NCBI GenBank assembly: GCA_023014485.1
Contig: JAJOZX010000197.1
Span: forward strand, 1 to 64,000
Direction of reading: 5' to 3'
From: Bathynomus jamesi
Lineage: Eukaryota; Arthropoda; Malacostraca; Isopoda; Cirolanidae
Length of the DNA: 64,000 nt
Both the position numbers and the translations under genes were made by a program. The notes below the pieces were generated by a model. The model saw nothing but the letters and a program-made list of their open reading frames with translations. It was not told the DNA's origin and searched no databases. Positions 44,073 through 55,120 of the stretch are shown here, one piece after another; the stretch's first letter is position 1, and every line of letters begins with the position of its first letter.

Positions 44073-45350
44073 GGTCACTGTCAGTTCAATCAGTTGTGTG
44101 CCACTCTTAGTCGAAAGCGGTTGATTTCTTTATCGTGTGCGTGTCATGGCTTCAACAAGCAAATCCGGTGAATCAAACAGTGATATATCTGCAGATAACA
44201 ATTTAGTGCACCCTCTGTTTGATGGAAAATACTTTAAAATTAAATCTAAAGACGGTAATAAGGTAAAGTGCACCTGCTTGCTGTGTAAACACGAAGTCTC
44301 TGCTGCAAGCAATGCTACAACGAATCTGTACACTCATCTGAAGGTAAGTGTTTTTTTAGACATCAAAAAATATCTTGAAATTGACCGAATAATCGTACAA
44401 AACGGCTCTGCCTTAAGTGGGCCTGTGTAACTAACTCGTTGCAATCAATCCAATTTGCGATGGAAAATTCATTGATGAAAAAGCTTTTAAAATCGTCTGA
44501 TCTATCGAGTGGTGTATTTATTTCGAAATTCACCGTGTCCCCTAAAGTAAAAATTTATCAAAAATTGATATCAATGGTTATTGATTCATTAATAATTATC
44601 GATCATTATTCATTAAGTAATTGATGTTTATTTTTTTCACAGCGTGTTCACCCTGGCATGATTCAAACTGTGCAAAAGTATGTAGCAACGAAACGAAAGA
44701 GAAAAGCAAGTCTTGATGGAAGTGACCCATCTTCATCGAGTAGCGCCATCACTATCGAAGAAAGTTTTGCGGCTAATCCCAAGAAAGTAAAACAAGTGGA
44801 TGTCGATAAAAGGATTGCTGAATTCATAGTTCAGGGCATTCATCCTCTTGCTACCATTGAGCAACCAGCTTTTGTGAAACTTGTCACAAGTAAGTAATTA
44901 ATACAGTAATTTATACTGAATTATCAGTTATTGATAGAATGATAGTTACTACTAAAATATCCTATTAATGCTTCAACATTTTAGCGACCTTATATTCATT
45001 CTTTTTTAATGGTATAATTTTTATTTTCAGCTCTGAATCCAACTGTGAATGTTATTTCACGGCGGAAACTATCCCGAAACCTGCTTGACGACGAGAAACG
45101 CTTGAAGACGCTGTTAAGAAACAAGATAGAAAATCTGTCCCACATATGTCTTACAGCGGACATATGGTCTGCGCGTCACCGCAGTTTTCTGGGTGTAACT
45201 GTTCATTGGGTTAGTGTGTATACTAGTGTAAATATATTTATTTTGAAGTAAAGTTAATGGAAGACAATTAAAGAAAACAATCGACAATAATAATGCGATA
45301 TAGCTATATCGTTTTATGATGTGTATACAATATGGCTATAATTTAATATA

Positions 45351-46107
45351 CAGGGTGGGCCGTAAGTTTCCATACATAGGAAAAATAAACATTTTGTTAT
45401 GGACAACCATTTTTATTTATATAATATGCTCTACATGGTTGCCATTGTTTTGAAAACACATTTCAATACGTGTTCCCCACTGTTGATGAACACGCATTAG
45501 CACAGTTGACGTTATGCTTGTAATGGCGTTGGTGATACGTTCCTTTAGATGATTTATGTCTCGTATCTTTTCCTGATACATCATGGCCTTCAAGTGCCCC
45601 AAAGATAGAAATCAAGGGGGGTGAGATCTGGGGATCTGGGAGGCCACTCCACAGGACCACGCCGACCAATCCAAGCATCCGGAAACTGCTGATCCAAATA
45701 CCGACGCACGTGAAGACCATAATGAGGTGGAGCTCCATCTTGCTGGAAGTAAACTGGGAAGTTACCTTCCTCGTTTAGCAGGGATGGGAAAATCTCTTCT
45801 TGCAACATGTTAAGATACCTTTCGGCATTAAGATTTCCACTGACAAAAATTGGTCCAATAATTCTGTCACCCCATATCCCGGCCCACACCATCACTTTAC
45901 CGGCACCTTGCATCTTCGTCGGACTCAGCCAGTTAGGGTTAGCATTACTCCAATAACGTATGTTTTGCCGATTAACCTCTCCATTGACGTAAAAATTTGC
46001 TTCATCAGTAAACAAGATCTTACGTCAAACGCATATTCTTAGGGTATCTGAAACATAAAAACAAACGTTTAATTTTTCCTATGTATGGAAACTTACGGCC
46101 CACCCTG
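45351..46107 (-). mobile_element. DD41D mariner derivative in a hAT intron
   Basis: Ends CAGGGTGGGCCGTAAGTTTC at both sides (about 38 bp inverted), TA at 45349-45350 and 46108-46109. The 757-bp element keeps the catalytic part of the transposase but has lost the N-terminal DNA-binding part. Confidence 0.92.
45423..46015 (-). pseudogene. DD41D mariner transposase, N-terminally deleted
   Basis: From 46015 on the minus strand: [20 protein letters not shown] (first Asp), [26 protein letters not shown] (second Asp), then [13 protein letters not shown] with the third Asp 41 residues after the second. That spacing is the DD41D signature. A one-base loss in the TGGGG run near 45601 shifts the frame, after which [20 protein letters not shown] and RIEMCFQNNGNHVEHI complete the C-terminus. 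The helix-turn-helix region is absent because the left part of the element is deleted. Confidence 0.9.
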
Positions 46108-46322
46108 TATAGATATATATTTATAATCATTTACATTTATTTTTTTTTACCTCATAACTAATTTTCAAAATATTTTTTACAGATTGATGAAGCTATCTTT
46201 GAACGACACAGTGGGGCACTGGCTTGCTGTCGATTTAGAGGTGAGCACAGTTATATTAAAATTGCGGATCAGATGGAAGATATCATGAATGACTATAACA
46301 TTCCAATAGACAAGGTTGTGAG

Positions 46323-49300
46323 CAGTGGCGGTTCCTCATATGGGCAATATGGGCAGCCGCACAGGGCGGCATTTGTGGAGGGGCGGCATGAGCGCGCCTG
46401 CAAAAAAAAAAAAATAAAAATAAGAATAAATAAATAAAGAAATAAATAAAAATAAAAAATAAAATAAAATAAATAATAAAAGATCAATAAATATATTTTT
46501 ATTAATAAAAAACCATCTATTGCATTTTCCATAAACCTTCCCATAAAAGACCTAAACAATGCAAAATGCTTCCAGATTAATATTATTGGGAATAAAGGCC
46601 CATACTTTAACATATGTAATGTTATTTTTCTGGGTTTGGTTAAATAGTGAAATGTATATTATTTATTACAGAACGAATCTTCACACTAAGCCACTAAGGT
46701 CTGTCAAATAACCGCAAATGGATAAGAAGAGGTCAAAGCTATCAGGTGCTCAGTTTAGAAAAAAGAGGAAAGAAGAAGAGGAGAAACGAGCAAAAGATAA
46801 AGGTATAGAGCTATGTCATCTACTCTTCACTGCTATATTGCACTGCTATTTTGTGATATAGCTTTCTGAGTCATTTGAAGTGTACTATTATGTATATAAT
46901 TAGCCATTAACCAAGGAGGTTGTATTATTCATTTGTTTCCTATTCTAAAAGTTTAATAAATTGTGCTTAATAACATGTTAAATTAATTGTACTAGCCTAT
47001 TCATGCATTGGTCTGTTATGTTCTATTTTACTATTTGCAGGGGCACTTTTGAAATATTTTGGAACACCCTCTGCCACTAGCCAGGATGAGAAGCCGTCTA
47101 CTTCTGCCATTATTGAGGCTGAGGAGCCATCTACCTCCTCAGCCTCACATATGTCTCCACAAATGCAGTCTGATCCTGAGGATGAAGACCCATTTGCTTC
47201 TACTTCTCCCCGGCAGGACTCTTCAGGTGAGTTTGTGTGCACATATGTCTGTGAGTGTGTGCGTGTATGTGTATGTGTGTGCATCCCTGCAAAGCATTTT
47301 GCAAACAGTTATAAATTATAATGTTATTATCACTGGGTCTGGGTTACTGGGTATGTGTGGTGTTTCACCACCATAATTCCATAACACCACCACCATAACA
47401 AAGTGCTGTGAATAATGTTTTATCTAACTTAGGTGTGTATACTAATGAGTAATGCTCTTGTTCTTTCTATTAGAAAGGCCTGGAGCAGAATCGCCTCCTG
47501 AGGATGAGTCTCTGTCCACCGACCCTGCTAACTGGCCTTCAGTTCTGACTGAGAGAATTCGGACACAACTGGTTTCCAGGGGACCAAGTCAAGTACCATC
47601 TGACTTTGTATTCCCTAGAAACGACAGTGACGGAAGAAGTTTCCACCATCAATACTTCAGGAAATCATTGGTTAGTGGGGAAAATATAACCAGAAGTTGG
47701 TTGGTCTATTCCTTAAAAAACAACAGCCTTTTCTGTTTCTGTTGTACATTATTTTCCAAGAGGAAAATAAATTTAACAAGTTTGGGACTCTCGGACTGGA
47801 AGCATGCAAGCTCATTGCTCACATCACATGACAACAGTTCAGAACACCTAAATTCTATGAAAATCTGGAAAGAACTGGCAGTGAGGATGAGAAAGGGGGA
47901 GACCATTGACAAGCAGGAGATGGCACTTCTGGAGGCTGAGAAGTTGAGATGGAGAGCGGTGCTGACACGTCTCACTGCTATTGTGCATTCTCTGGCAGTT
48001 AGGAATTTGGCACTAAGGGGACATACAGAAAAATTGTTCTCACCATCAAATGGCAATTTTCTGAAAGAAGTTGAACTGATGGCACAATTTGATCCTATAA
48101 TGCAAGAGCACATTAACCGTGTCCAAAAAGGGACCTCCAGTCACACCAGCTACCTCGGCCACCACATACAAAACGAACTCATTGATTTGTCGAGCAGCAA
48201 GACCATTTCAGCAATGGTGAGCGACATCAAACAATCAAAGTTTTTTTCAATAATTCTAGATTGCACTCCAGATATCAGCCACACTGAACAGTTGTCAGTT
48301 GTGATTCGGGTTGTGTCACTGGAGGGGAAGCCCCATATAAAGGAACATTTCATGGGGTTTTTGGAGGCAGAGGAGTCCACTGGTCAACATTTGGCATCTC
48401 TGATTCTGAAGAGACTGGATCAGCTAAAAGTTCCTTTCATGGACTGTAGAGGACAATCATACGACAACGGGGCCAACATGAGGGGAAAAAACAAGGTGTT
48501 CAATCCAGGCTCCTAGAAATTAATCCCAGAGCTCTGTTTGTTCCATGTGGGGCTCATTCTCTGAATTTGCTTGTGGCCGATGCTGCTAAGGGATCTATTG
48601 ATGCCACAAGTTACTTTGGCATCTTGCAGAAGCTTTACAACTTGTTTTCAGCCTCCACACAACGATGGGCCATTTTGAAAAAACATGTGAACATCACATT
48701 GAAGATGTGGTCTGATACAAGGTGGGAAAGCAAGATCAAGAGTGTGGAGCCCCTGAGATATCAGGCAGTGCAGTGAGAGATGCACTGATCGAGGTGAGGG
48801 ACCACACCAAAGACTCTGTAATAAAGGTCGAGGCTCAATCTCTGTCAGAGGAGGTTGGGTCATACCGCTCCGCCATTTGTTCAGTGGTGTGGCATGACCT
48901 GTTGTGCCAAATTCAGCATGTGAGCAAGCAGATGCAGTCTCCTAGCATGCACGTTGATGTTGCAGTAAATCTCCTAAAAAAAACAGAGAGAGGTCTCCGC
49001 AATTACAGGGCAAGAGGTTTTGTGGCTGCACAAATGGCAGCCACAGATATCTGTGAACAAATGAATGTGGAGGCTGTGTTAAAACAAAAACGGCTGAGGT
49101 CCACAAAGCGGCACTTCTCCTATGAAGCATCTGATGAGCCCTTGATTGATGCTTTGAAGAAGCTGGAGGTGACATTTTTCAATGCAGTGGTTGATGCTGC
49201 AACATCAGCCATTCAGGAAAGATTTTCTACGTTGGAAATTGTGGGAGAGAAGTTTGGAGTGCTGACACATTTCCAAAATCTCACATTTGAGGAGCTGACA

Positions 49301-50137
49301 GAACAATGTGTGAACCTTAGTACTACACTACACTTTAAGGGACAATCTGACTTGGATGGCAGAGAGCTTGCACAGGAGCTGAAGAACTTGCCTGACTTGC
49401 CATCAAAGACCATATCCTTGCTTGAACTGCTGACATTTATCCATGAAAGGGAGCTCTCTGAAATATATCCAAATTTGTGGACTGCTCTCAGAATTGGTCT
49501 TACTCTTCCAGTCACTGTTGCTGAAGCAGAGAGGAGCTTTTCAAAGCTGAAGCTCATCAAATCCTACCTGAGGTCAACTATGTCACAGGAACGCCTTACC
49601 GGTCTGGCCATCATCAGTATAAATCATACAATTGCTGAGCAGATTTCATATGATGATTTAATTCATGACTTTGCATCAAGGAAGGTAAGAAGAGTCAGGC
49701 TTTAGATGGCAGTTGTGCTGTGGTGCAATTTATTTTGTTTCTTGTTCAAAGTGTAGCATAATAATTACCCTCTCTTAAGTGTCTTATTCTATTTATGTGA
49801 TAGAGCATTTGTACAATTTAGAAATTTGATTCTCTAGTTTATTTATGGCAGTTGTGCAATTTAATTTGTATTTTTCCTGTTCATAGTATCATAATTACAT
49901 TCTCTTAAGTGAGTTATTCTATTTACGTGATGAAGGACTTGTAAAATTCAGAAATTTGAGTCTTTGTTTTGGTTCTGAAGTTCCAACAATTAGTCCAATA
50001 AAAAGTTATTTTGTGAAAGAGTTATGTCTGTCCTTTATTTTGGGGGGATTCGAATGTGTGTGTGTTGGCGAACAGGGGGGGGGGGGCGCTGAAGGTGAGG
50101 TTCGCCCAGGGCGTCATGTAAGCTAGGACCGCCACTG
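46323..50137 (+). mobile_element. ZMYM1-like hAT transposon nested in the BED hAT
   Basis: Ends CAGTGGCGGT and ACCGCCACTG are inverted repeats. Inside is a three-exon transposase gene that is nearly complete. No 8-bp duplication is present: flanks are GTTGTGAG and GCCACTAC. The flanking coding of the outer hAT has also lost its middle part, which suggests a deletion at the insertion. Confidence 0.85.
46718..49705 (+). pseudogene. ZMYM1-like hAT transposase, three exons, two frameshifts
   Basis: Exon 1 46718-46802 (MDKKRSKLSGAQFRKKRKEE), exon 2 47041-47226, exon 3 47474-49705; all introns are GT-AG and phases match. The protein has a Ser/Glu-rich leader and a TTF-type zinc finger (SWLVYSLKNNSLFCFCCTLF, near 47700). 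A DUF4371-type domain follows with FSIILDCTPDISHTEQLSVV (first Asp) and GQSYDNGANM (second Asp, near 48450). The hATC dimerisation end has VTVAEAERSFSKLKLIKS. One-base frameshifts near 48495 and 48770 are the only damage I see. Total would be about 840 residues, normal for the family. Confidence 0.9.
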
Positions 50138-51137
50138 GCCACTACCGATGCTAAACAGGCTCTAAAGACTTCTTCATTTTCAACCATCAACCACTCGGCG
50201 ATGGGAAAATGTTCCGCGCTCTGGAATAAGAGTGGACGACCGAAATCAGCTGAAATCATTAAAAATGTATTGAACTGCACCTTGCGTCTACCTTGTCCAA
50301 CACGGTGGAACTCACTGTACGACTCCCTCACCGTGCTACTGAAGCACAAAGCGAAGCTCCACGAACTAATGACTGCTCTAGAGCTACCAACATTCAAGAC
50401 GCATGAAATTGAATTTCTCCAAGAGTATGTTGCTGTGCTGGCACCAGTTGCCACGGCGATTGATCGCCTCCAAGGTGATAAAAACAGTTTCTACGGAGAG
50501 CTGCTGCCTACTCTACTATCCGTAGAAAATAAACTGAGTCAACTGGAATCCAAGCCCCTGAAGCATTGCCGTCCACTGATCAACGCCATTCTTCAGGGGT
50601 TCCAAAAGAGATATAAAAATTATCTCTCCTTAGCTAATGAACGCCAAGTCACCGACGCCATCATTGCAACAGCCACGCACCCATACTTCAAACTGCGTTG
50701 GGTAGACATAAATAAGTCTTGGAACTCCGAAACTCAACGAGGAGTGGTAAAAAGCATTTTAATCCATGCCGCCACTACTGTCGACCAAGACCCGCAAGCA
50801 GATGACAATACATCTAGTGGTGCATCGGACTGCGATGAGTACTTTGGCTTCGCCCACAACTCTTCATCTTCGAGGTCCTCTATTGCACCATCTGCAGACA
50901 TGAATGTATTGGCATTTCTACAAGATTCCGATCGGACCATCAACAGTTTGGGAAAACATCCTCTTATAAAAAGACTGTTCCTCCGCTATAACACGACATT
51001 ACCATCTTCGGCACCGATAGAGCGAATATTCTCATTCGCGGGAATCACTTTGACTCCCAAAAGAAACTCTTTCAGACAAAACTTTTGAAAGATTGGTTTT
51101 GATCCTCAGCAACCGTGAAATAAAAGAGAATTCGTAA
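50138..51137 (+). pseudogene. BED hAT transposase, 3-prime exon
   Basis: Open from the insertion border: ATTDAKQALKT, then MGKCSALWNKSGRPKSAEII, LPCPTRWNSLYDSLTVLLKH, and VTDAIIATATHPYFKLRWV. The hATC box reads TTLPSSAPIERIFSFAGITL. A frameshift near 51075 moves the last residues (KTFERLVLILSNREIKENS) to another frame. The stretch between exon 4 and here that should hold the second catalytic Asp (TDNGSNF type) is missing. With exons 1-4 it forms one inactivated gene. Confidence 0.88.
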
Positions 51138-51222
51138 GGTGCCTTATGTTTATGTTTACGTCTTATGTTTACGTTTATGTTTCATCTACTCATTAATTGT
51201 TACTCATTTTGCAATGATATAA

Positions 51223-51623
51223 TCTATACTATAATAAGAGAGCTGTCCGTCTGTCCGTCTGTCTGTCCGTCACACTTTCAGAACTTGTGAGAAAAAAATT
51301 CAGAAATTGTAAAAAAAATTCAGAAATTGTATTACGGGCGGTAATGTGAAGCTCAAGATTTTCATGACTGTTCTTTTCTGTAGTTTAGCAATGGGGGAAG
51401 GGTGGGGGTGGGGGTAATCGGGGATGGGTGGGGTAATGGGGAGGGTGGGGGTAATGGGGGAGGGGGTTAGCCCCCAAGTTGTATGAATGGGGGTGAGGAG
51501 GTTTTGGGAGATACCAGATTTAGAAATGTTGACACAATGTGAAGCTCAAAATTTTCACGGCTGAGTTCTTTTTTTGTAGTTTAGCCTGTCTAACCGTCAG
51601 CGAAGCGGTGGGAACTGTACTAG
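51223..51623 (+). mobile_element. probable non-autonomous Helitron
   Basis: Starts TCTATACTATAATAAGAGAG after an A and ends CTAG before a T, with GTCAGCGAAGCGGTGGG about 10-25 bp upstream of the end. TC start, CTRR end, A/T target and lack of duplication are Helitron traits. GTCCGTCTGTCC repeats at the 5-prime end and GGGGGTGG runs inside. No helicase coding. Confidence 0.6.
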
Positions 51624-51977
51624 TGAGTATAATATGTCACTGGTTGAACATCGTAAGTTTTAAGTTCTTTTGTTTTTGTTTTGTTCTAAAAAGGGAAATA
51701 TATAATCGGAAATTAGATTGTACTATTTCTTTATCCTTTATCAAGCATTTTATATTATTGTTACTCATGAATTAGTGAATGCATATGTTAAAATTTGTAT
51801 GTATTTAAAATGTATTGACAAATGTATTTAAATACAATTGATGTATTTTGTATTTAGTATCTAAATACATTCGTAAAATGTATTTAGTATTTAGTATTTA
51901 AATACATTTCTCCCATGTATTTAGTATTTAGTATTTAAATACATTCATTGTATTTATTGCCCAGCTCTGATTACAGC

Positions 51978-52669
51978 AGCCTTTTATGGCAGACAAAGAG
52001 GAGATTATTGGAGGGTTTATCTTTAGGAAGGAAAATATAGACCACAAAAAAAAACAATATATAAATTGTGGAAAATACGATATCAAACGGTTAAAGCACA
52101 GCACAGAGGGTGAAGACATCAGGAGGTGCCGTTGAAAAGGCTAGACCTCCGACATTTCATCACATCACAGCACAGTGAGAGATGTCAGTTAAAAAGATAC
52201 TAAGCAAATATACTTGGTTAAGTAAAATTATTGCACAGTGAGAGATGTCAGTTAAAATGATACCAAGCAAATATACTTGGTTAAGTAGAATTATTTCGAA
52301 ACGTCCAATCAGATCAAATTATAGCATTAGAGAAGTTGGTATTTTATATATTTTTATTCCTTCAATAAATACTACAAGCCTACACTCTGTAATTTAACCT
52401 CGATAGGTCCCAGTGGCTTCGTGTTTTCCAGTGAAATTCCATTCTCTTGGGATGGAAAGACGGAAAAGTACATGTTCGTTACAAATCTTTTGGTAGACCT
52501 TAGTAGCCTAGTGAACTTCCTAGTGATTTCAGCCTTGCCTTTTAGCATCTACATTTGATTGGGTGATCTTTCGTGGTGATTGGACGTGTTGGCTGTGCTC
52601 TAGCGAATTGACTTTTGCGCTTTTGTATTAATATTATTACGTTTGCTTTTATTTATTTATTGCTGTTTA
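51978..52669. other. intergenic with tandem pair, no gene
   Basis: Continuation of the LINE-like sequence that hosts the BED hAT, ending in no clear frame. It includes a 63-bp tandem pair and, near 52390-52440, a repeat matching 13501-13550. Confidence 0.4.
52170..52295 (+). repeat. 63-bp tandem duplication
   Basis: Two units starting GCACAGTGAGAGATGTCAGT at 52170 and 52233 differ at about three positions. Confidence 0.92.
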
Positions 52670-53264
52670 CAGGGGCGTCCACAGGATCAATTAAGTAAGG
52701 GGGCACTTCCAAATACAGGGAGGCATAAGTATTTGCGCCAGAGGCGCGAGCTCTACGGGGGTCCGGGGGCATGCTCCCCCTGGAAATTTTTGAAATTTAC
52801 GTTTCTGGGACAGCATTTCCTGCCTTCTGGAGGCAGTTAGGAGGGCAAATTATAGGGCTTCAAATACTGAAAAATAAGAATTTTTTTAGACATCGTTTGT
52901 ATGTCCATGATAGGGTGAATTTTTGAATTTGAATGGTTTGAAATTTTTGAAATTTATGTTGTCTGGGACAGCATTTCCTGCCTTCTGAAAAAATGAGGAT
53001 TTTTTTAGACATCCTTTATATGTTCATGATATTAGGGTGAAACCAGATACACAATAACTTGGTAGATATACAAGTTTATTATTCTTAAATATGGAAAATT
53101 ATACAATATTAATAATATATATAGTAACCAATTACTATCTTCAAATATTATGACTGGATTTTGGGTTTATGATAAAATCTAAGTAGTTGACAAAAAAATG
53201 AGTGGGCACTATTGAAAAATGAGGGGGCTTGGCCCCCTAATGTCCCCTTGTGTGGATGCCCCTG
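52670..53264. mobile_element. hAT-type MITE, CAGGGGCGTCCACA ends
   Basis: Ends CAGGGGCGTCCACA and TGTGGATGCCCCTG are inverted repeats with one mismatch. Flanks GCTGTTTA and GTTGTTTA agree at 7 of 8 bases. GCATTTCCTGCCTTCTG recurs inside as part of an internal duplication (52740-53040). No coding. Confidence 0.85.
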
Positions 53265-53393
53265 GTTGTTTAGCTTTTGGTTAATATTTTATTTTGCCCA
53301 TTTGCACTATTTGTGATGTGTTGGGTCTCTTCACTGGCAGGCTTTGCCCATTTTTCTATTGTGAGGTTGGTGGTTGGGCTTAGGTTTTTGCTC

Positions 53394-53407
53394 ATGGCCC
53401 GACTTTT
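53394..53407 (+). pseudogene. I-like LINE ORF1, piece 1 (start codon)
   Basis: ATG at 53394 followed by codons for ARLF up to the Merlin insertion at 53408. The frame resumes at 54041 as SVQVRHVCKLKN. The upstream 53265-53393 is taken as the leader of this LINE. Confidence 0.6.
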
Positions 53408-54031
53408 GGTAAATTTATAGTATTATACCCGTCTCCCTTTGGAGGTGAAATTTGTTTTCCTATGGTTTTTGATGTGCTTTGAACGAATCTGACCTTCAAA
53501 ACCGTCGGAAATGACTCATTTTTGAGATAACCCCCCTCCCCCTAGCTGGCAATCGAAAACGAGTCATTTCTGACAGTTTTGAAGGTCAGATTTGTTTAAA
53601 ACATCAAAAACCATAGGAAAAACATAAATTTCACCTTCAAAATTGACTGAACCTAACCTATCCTAACCTAAATCACTTAGTCTTGTAGGCAGCCCAGGAA
53701 TCACTATAAATCATAGAGCCAGGCCTAATGTACTTCTGAATGAGTGGAATGAGTATTCCACTCCTGTAGCAAAGTAATTTGAAATGGATGGAGCGCAGTG
53801 ATTGGGCAGACATGTAACAGTCACACAAATGAACACACAAGCGAACGTACGAACACACAAACGAACGTACAAACACACACTAGATACACACCAAAAAAAT
53901 GTTTATATCTCGAAAATGAAGCATTTGCGACGGAAATGCTATAGAAGGAAAGTGTCTTAGAATTAAAAAATTTACTTAATGAACATATAATAATTGCTGG
54001 ACGTTAGATGGGTATAATACTATAATAATAC
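53408..54031 (-). mobile_element. Merlin-like foldback element, copy A
   Basis: CCGACTTTT is duplicated at 53399-53407 and 54032-54040, a perfect 9-bp TSD. Ends are asymmetric: GGTAAATTTATAGTATTATA on the left and, from the right, GTATTATTATAGTATTATAC. A hairpin lies just inside the left end, followed by TAACCTAACC-like words. A minus-strand coding fragment (QKYIRPGSMIYSDSWAAYKT, 53680-53740) is the Merlin block around the second catalytic Asp. Confidence 0.88.
53441..53638. repeat. subterminal hairpin of Merlin-like copy A
   Basis: Arms of about 85 bp around a short G/C-rich loop. They contain GAATCTGACCTTCAAAACCG and GGAAATGACTCATTTTTGAG. Strong match to 54572-54770 and recognisable match to 10207-10389 and 61091-61289. 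Confidence 0.92.
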
Positions 54032-54040
54032 CCGACTTTT

Positions 54041-54284
54041 CTCTGTTCAGGTTAGGCATGTTTGTAAATTGAAAAATTGTGTTGTTGCCAGCAAAACGTA
54101 TAAAAATCAGCATGACCAAAATAGTTCGACTGCACTTGATGGGGACCTAATAGATTTGAGTGAAGTTATCAGTCAGACAGAGGAAGCTGTTTGAGATGTT
54201 CCTACAGGGCTCGTGTCTCCTGGTCAGGAGATGCGTCCTTTGGTTCCATGAGTGACTCCTCATTGCCTACTGCTGAGATTTCTC
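54041..54284 (+). pseudogene. I-like LINE ORF1, piece 2
   Basis: Reads SVQVRHVCKLKNCVVASKTY then LIDLSEVISQTEEAV, a stop (TGA near 54195), DVPTGLVSPGQEMRPLVP and, after another break, SSLPTAEIS up to the insertion at 54285. A charged, low-complexity N-terminal region is usual for LINE gag-like ORF1. Confidence 0.55.
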
Positions 54285-54804
54285 GGTATTATGCTACTAT
54301 TACACTCGTCTAATGTAATACAATTATTATTGTATGTTCGTTTGTGTGTTCGTACGTTCATTTGTGTGTTCATACGTTTGTTTGTGTATTCGTTACATGT
54401 CTGCCCAATCACTGCGCTCCATCTATTTCGAATTTGAATTACTTTCTACCGGAATGGAACACTCATTCAGAAGTACATTAGGCCTGGCTCTGTGATTTAT
54501 AGTGATTCCTGGGCTGCCTACAAGACTATAAGTGATTTAGGTTAGGATAGGTTAGGTTCGGTCAATTTTGAAGGTGAAATTTATGTTTTTCTTATGGTTT
54601 TTGATGTGTTTTAAACGAATCTGACCTTCAAAACCGTCAGAAATGACTCATTTTCGATTGCCGGCTTGGGGGAGGGGAGGTTATCTCAAAAACGAGTCAT
54701 TTCCGACAGTTTTGAAGGTCAGATTCGTTTAAAACATCAAAAACCATAGGAAAAACATAAATTTCACCTCGAAAGGGAGACGGGTATAATACTGTACATT
54801 TACC
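54285..54804 (+). mobile_element. Merlin-like foldback element, copy B
   Basis: Lies in opposite orientation to copy A, 253 bp away. Ends GGTATTATGCTACTATTACA and, from the right, GGTAAATGTACAGTATTATA. Flanks GATTTCTC (54277-54284) and AATTTCTC (54805-54812) agree at 7 of 8. The plus strand encodes QKYIRPGSVIYSDSWAAYKT (54467-54526). The hairpin lies at the right end. Copies A and B together form arms of nearly 480 bp. Confidence 0.85.
54572..54770. repeat. subterminal hairpin of Merlin-like copy B
   Basis: Inverted arms nearly identical to those of copy A, in mirror position. The loop differs (GCCGGCTTGGGGGAGGGGAGG region). Confidence 0.92.
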
Positions 54805-54812
54805 AATTTCTC

Positions 54813-55120
54813 AGCCTACTTTGACTCTTGATCATGTCTCTTGTATGTGGTGAGTAAAGGCTCTACAACCCTCTCATCTAAGCCCTTTTGGAATTAAAAA
54901 ATCGATTGAATGTATTTGTGATGGACCTGTAAGTTCTGTCACCTACTGCCATTCTGGTAGCTTGCTAGTCCATACTTTCAATGCAGCTCAAACTAGGGAT
55001 CTTTTGAGTGCAACTACTTTTCTTAATAATGTGCCAGTAGAAGTCTCAATTATGAAAAATCTGAATACTACTCAAGGTATCATTTATGCTCCAGAATTGT
55101 TTCATACGAGTACAGATGAT
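54813..55120 (+). pseudogene. I-like LINE ORF1, piece 3 (RRM-like region)
   Basis: SVTYCHSGSLLVHTFNAAQT, LNNVPVEVSIMKNLNTTQGI and IYAPELFHTSTDD match the RRM-like segment found before the zinc knuckles in gag-like ORF1 of I/Jockey-type LINEs. It is cut at 55120 by the CR1 pair. ATGAT occurs at both borders (55116-55120 and 60602-60606). Confidence 0.7.

Larger units (their letters stand above)
44146..46322 (+). pseudogene. BED hAT transposase exons 1-4
   Basis: Exon 1 (ATG 44146 to 44343) encodes the BED finger ending YTHLK. Exon 2 (44643-44889) begins RVHPGMIQTVQKY and is Lys/Ser-rich. Exon 3 (45031-45209) holds LSHICLTADIWSARHRSFLG with the first catalytic Asp (TADIWS). Exon 4 starts at 46183 with IDEAIFERHSGALACCRFRG. 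GT and AG sites are visible at each junction and phases agree. The intron after exon 3 carries the DD41D insertion. Exon 4 is cut at 46322 by the nested hAT, just before the expected second catalytic Asp. Confidence 0.85.
42766..51969 (+). mobile_element. spliced BED-finger hAT transposon with four insertions
   Basis: Ends CAGTGCTGGGCAGTATTTAA and, from the right, CAGAGCTGGGCAATAAATAC. ATTACAGC is duplicated exactly at 42758-42765 and 51970-51977. Subterminal GTATTTAAATAC palindromes are arrayed at both ends. The transposase gene has at least four exons on the plus strand. Insertions found inside: a zinc-finger MITE (43089), a DD41D mariner derivative (45351), a ZMYM1-like hAT (46323) and a probable Helitron (51223). 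Without these it would be about 3.3 kb. Confidence 0.95.

Noticed and set aside
53408..54804. Single foldback element with 480-bp arms
   Set aside because: The duplications CCGACTTTT and RATTTCTC show two separate inversely oriented Merlin-like insertions with ORF1 sequence between them.
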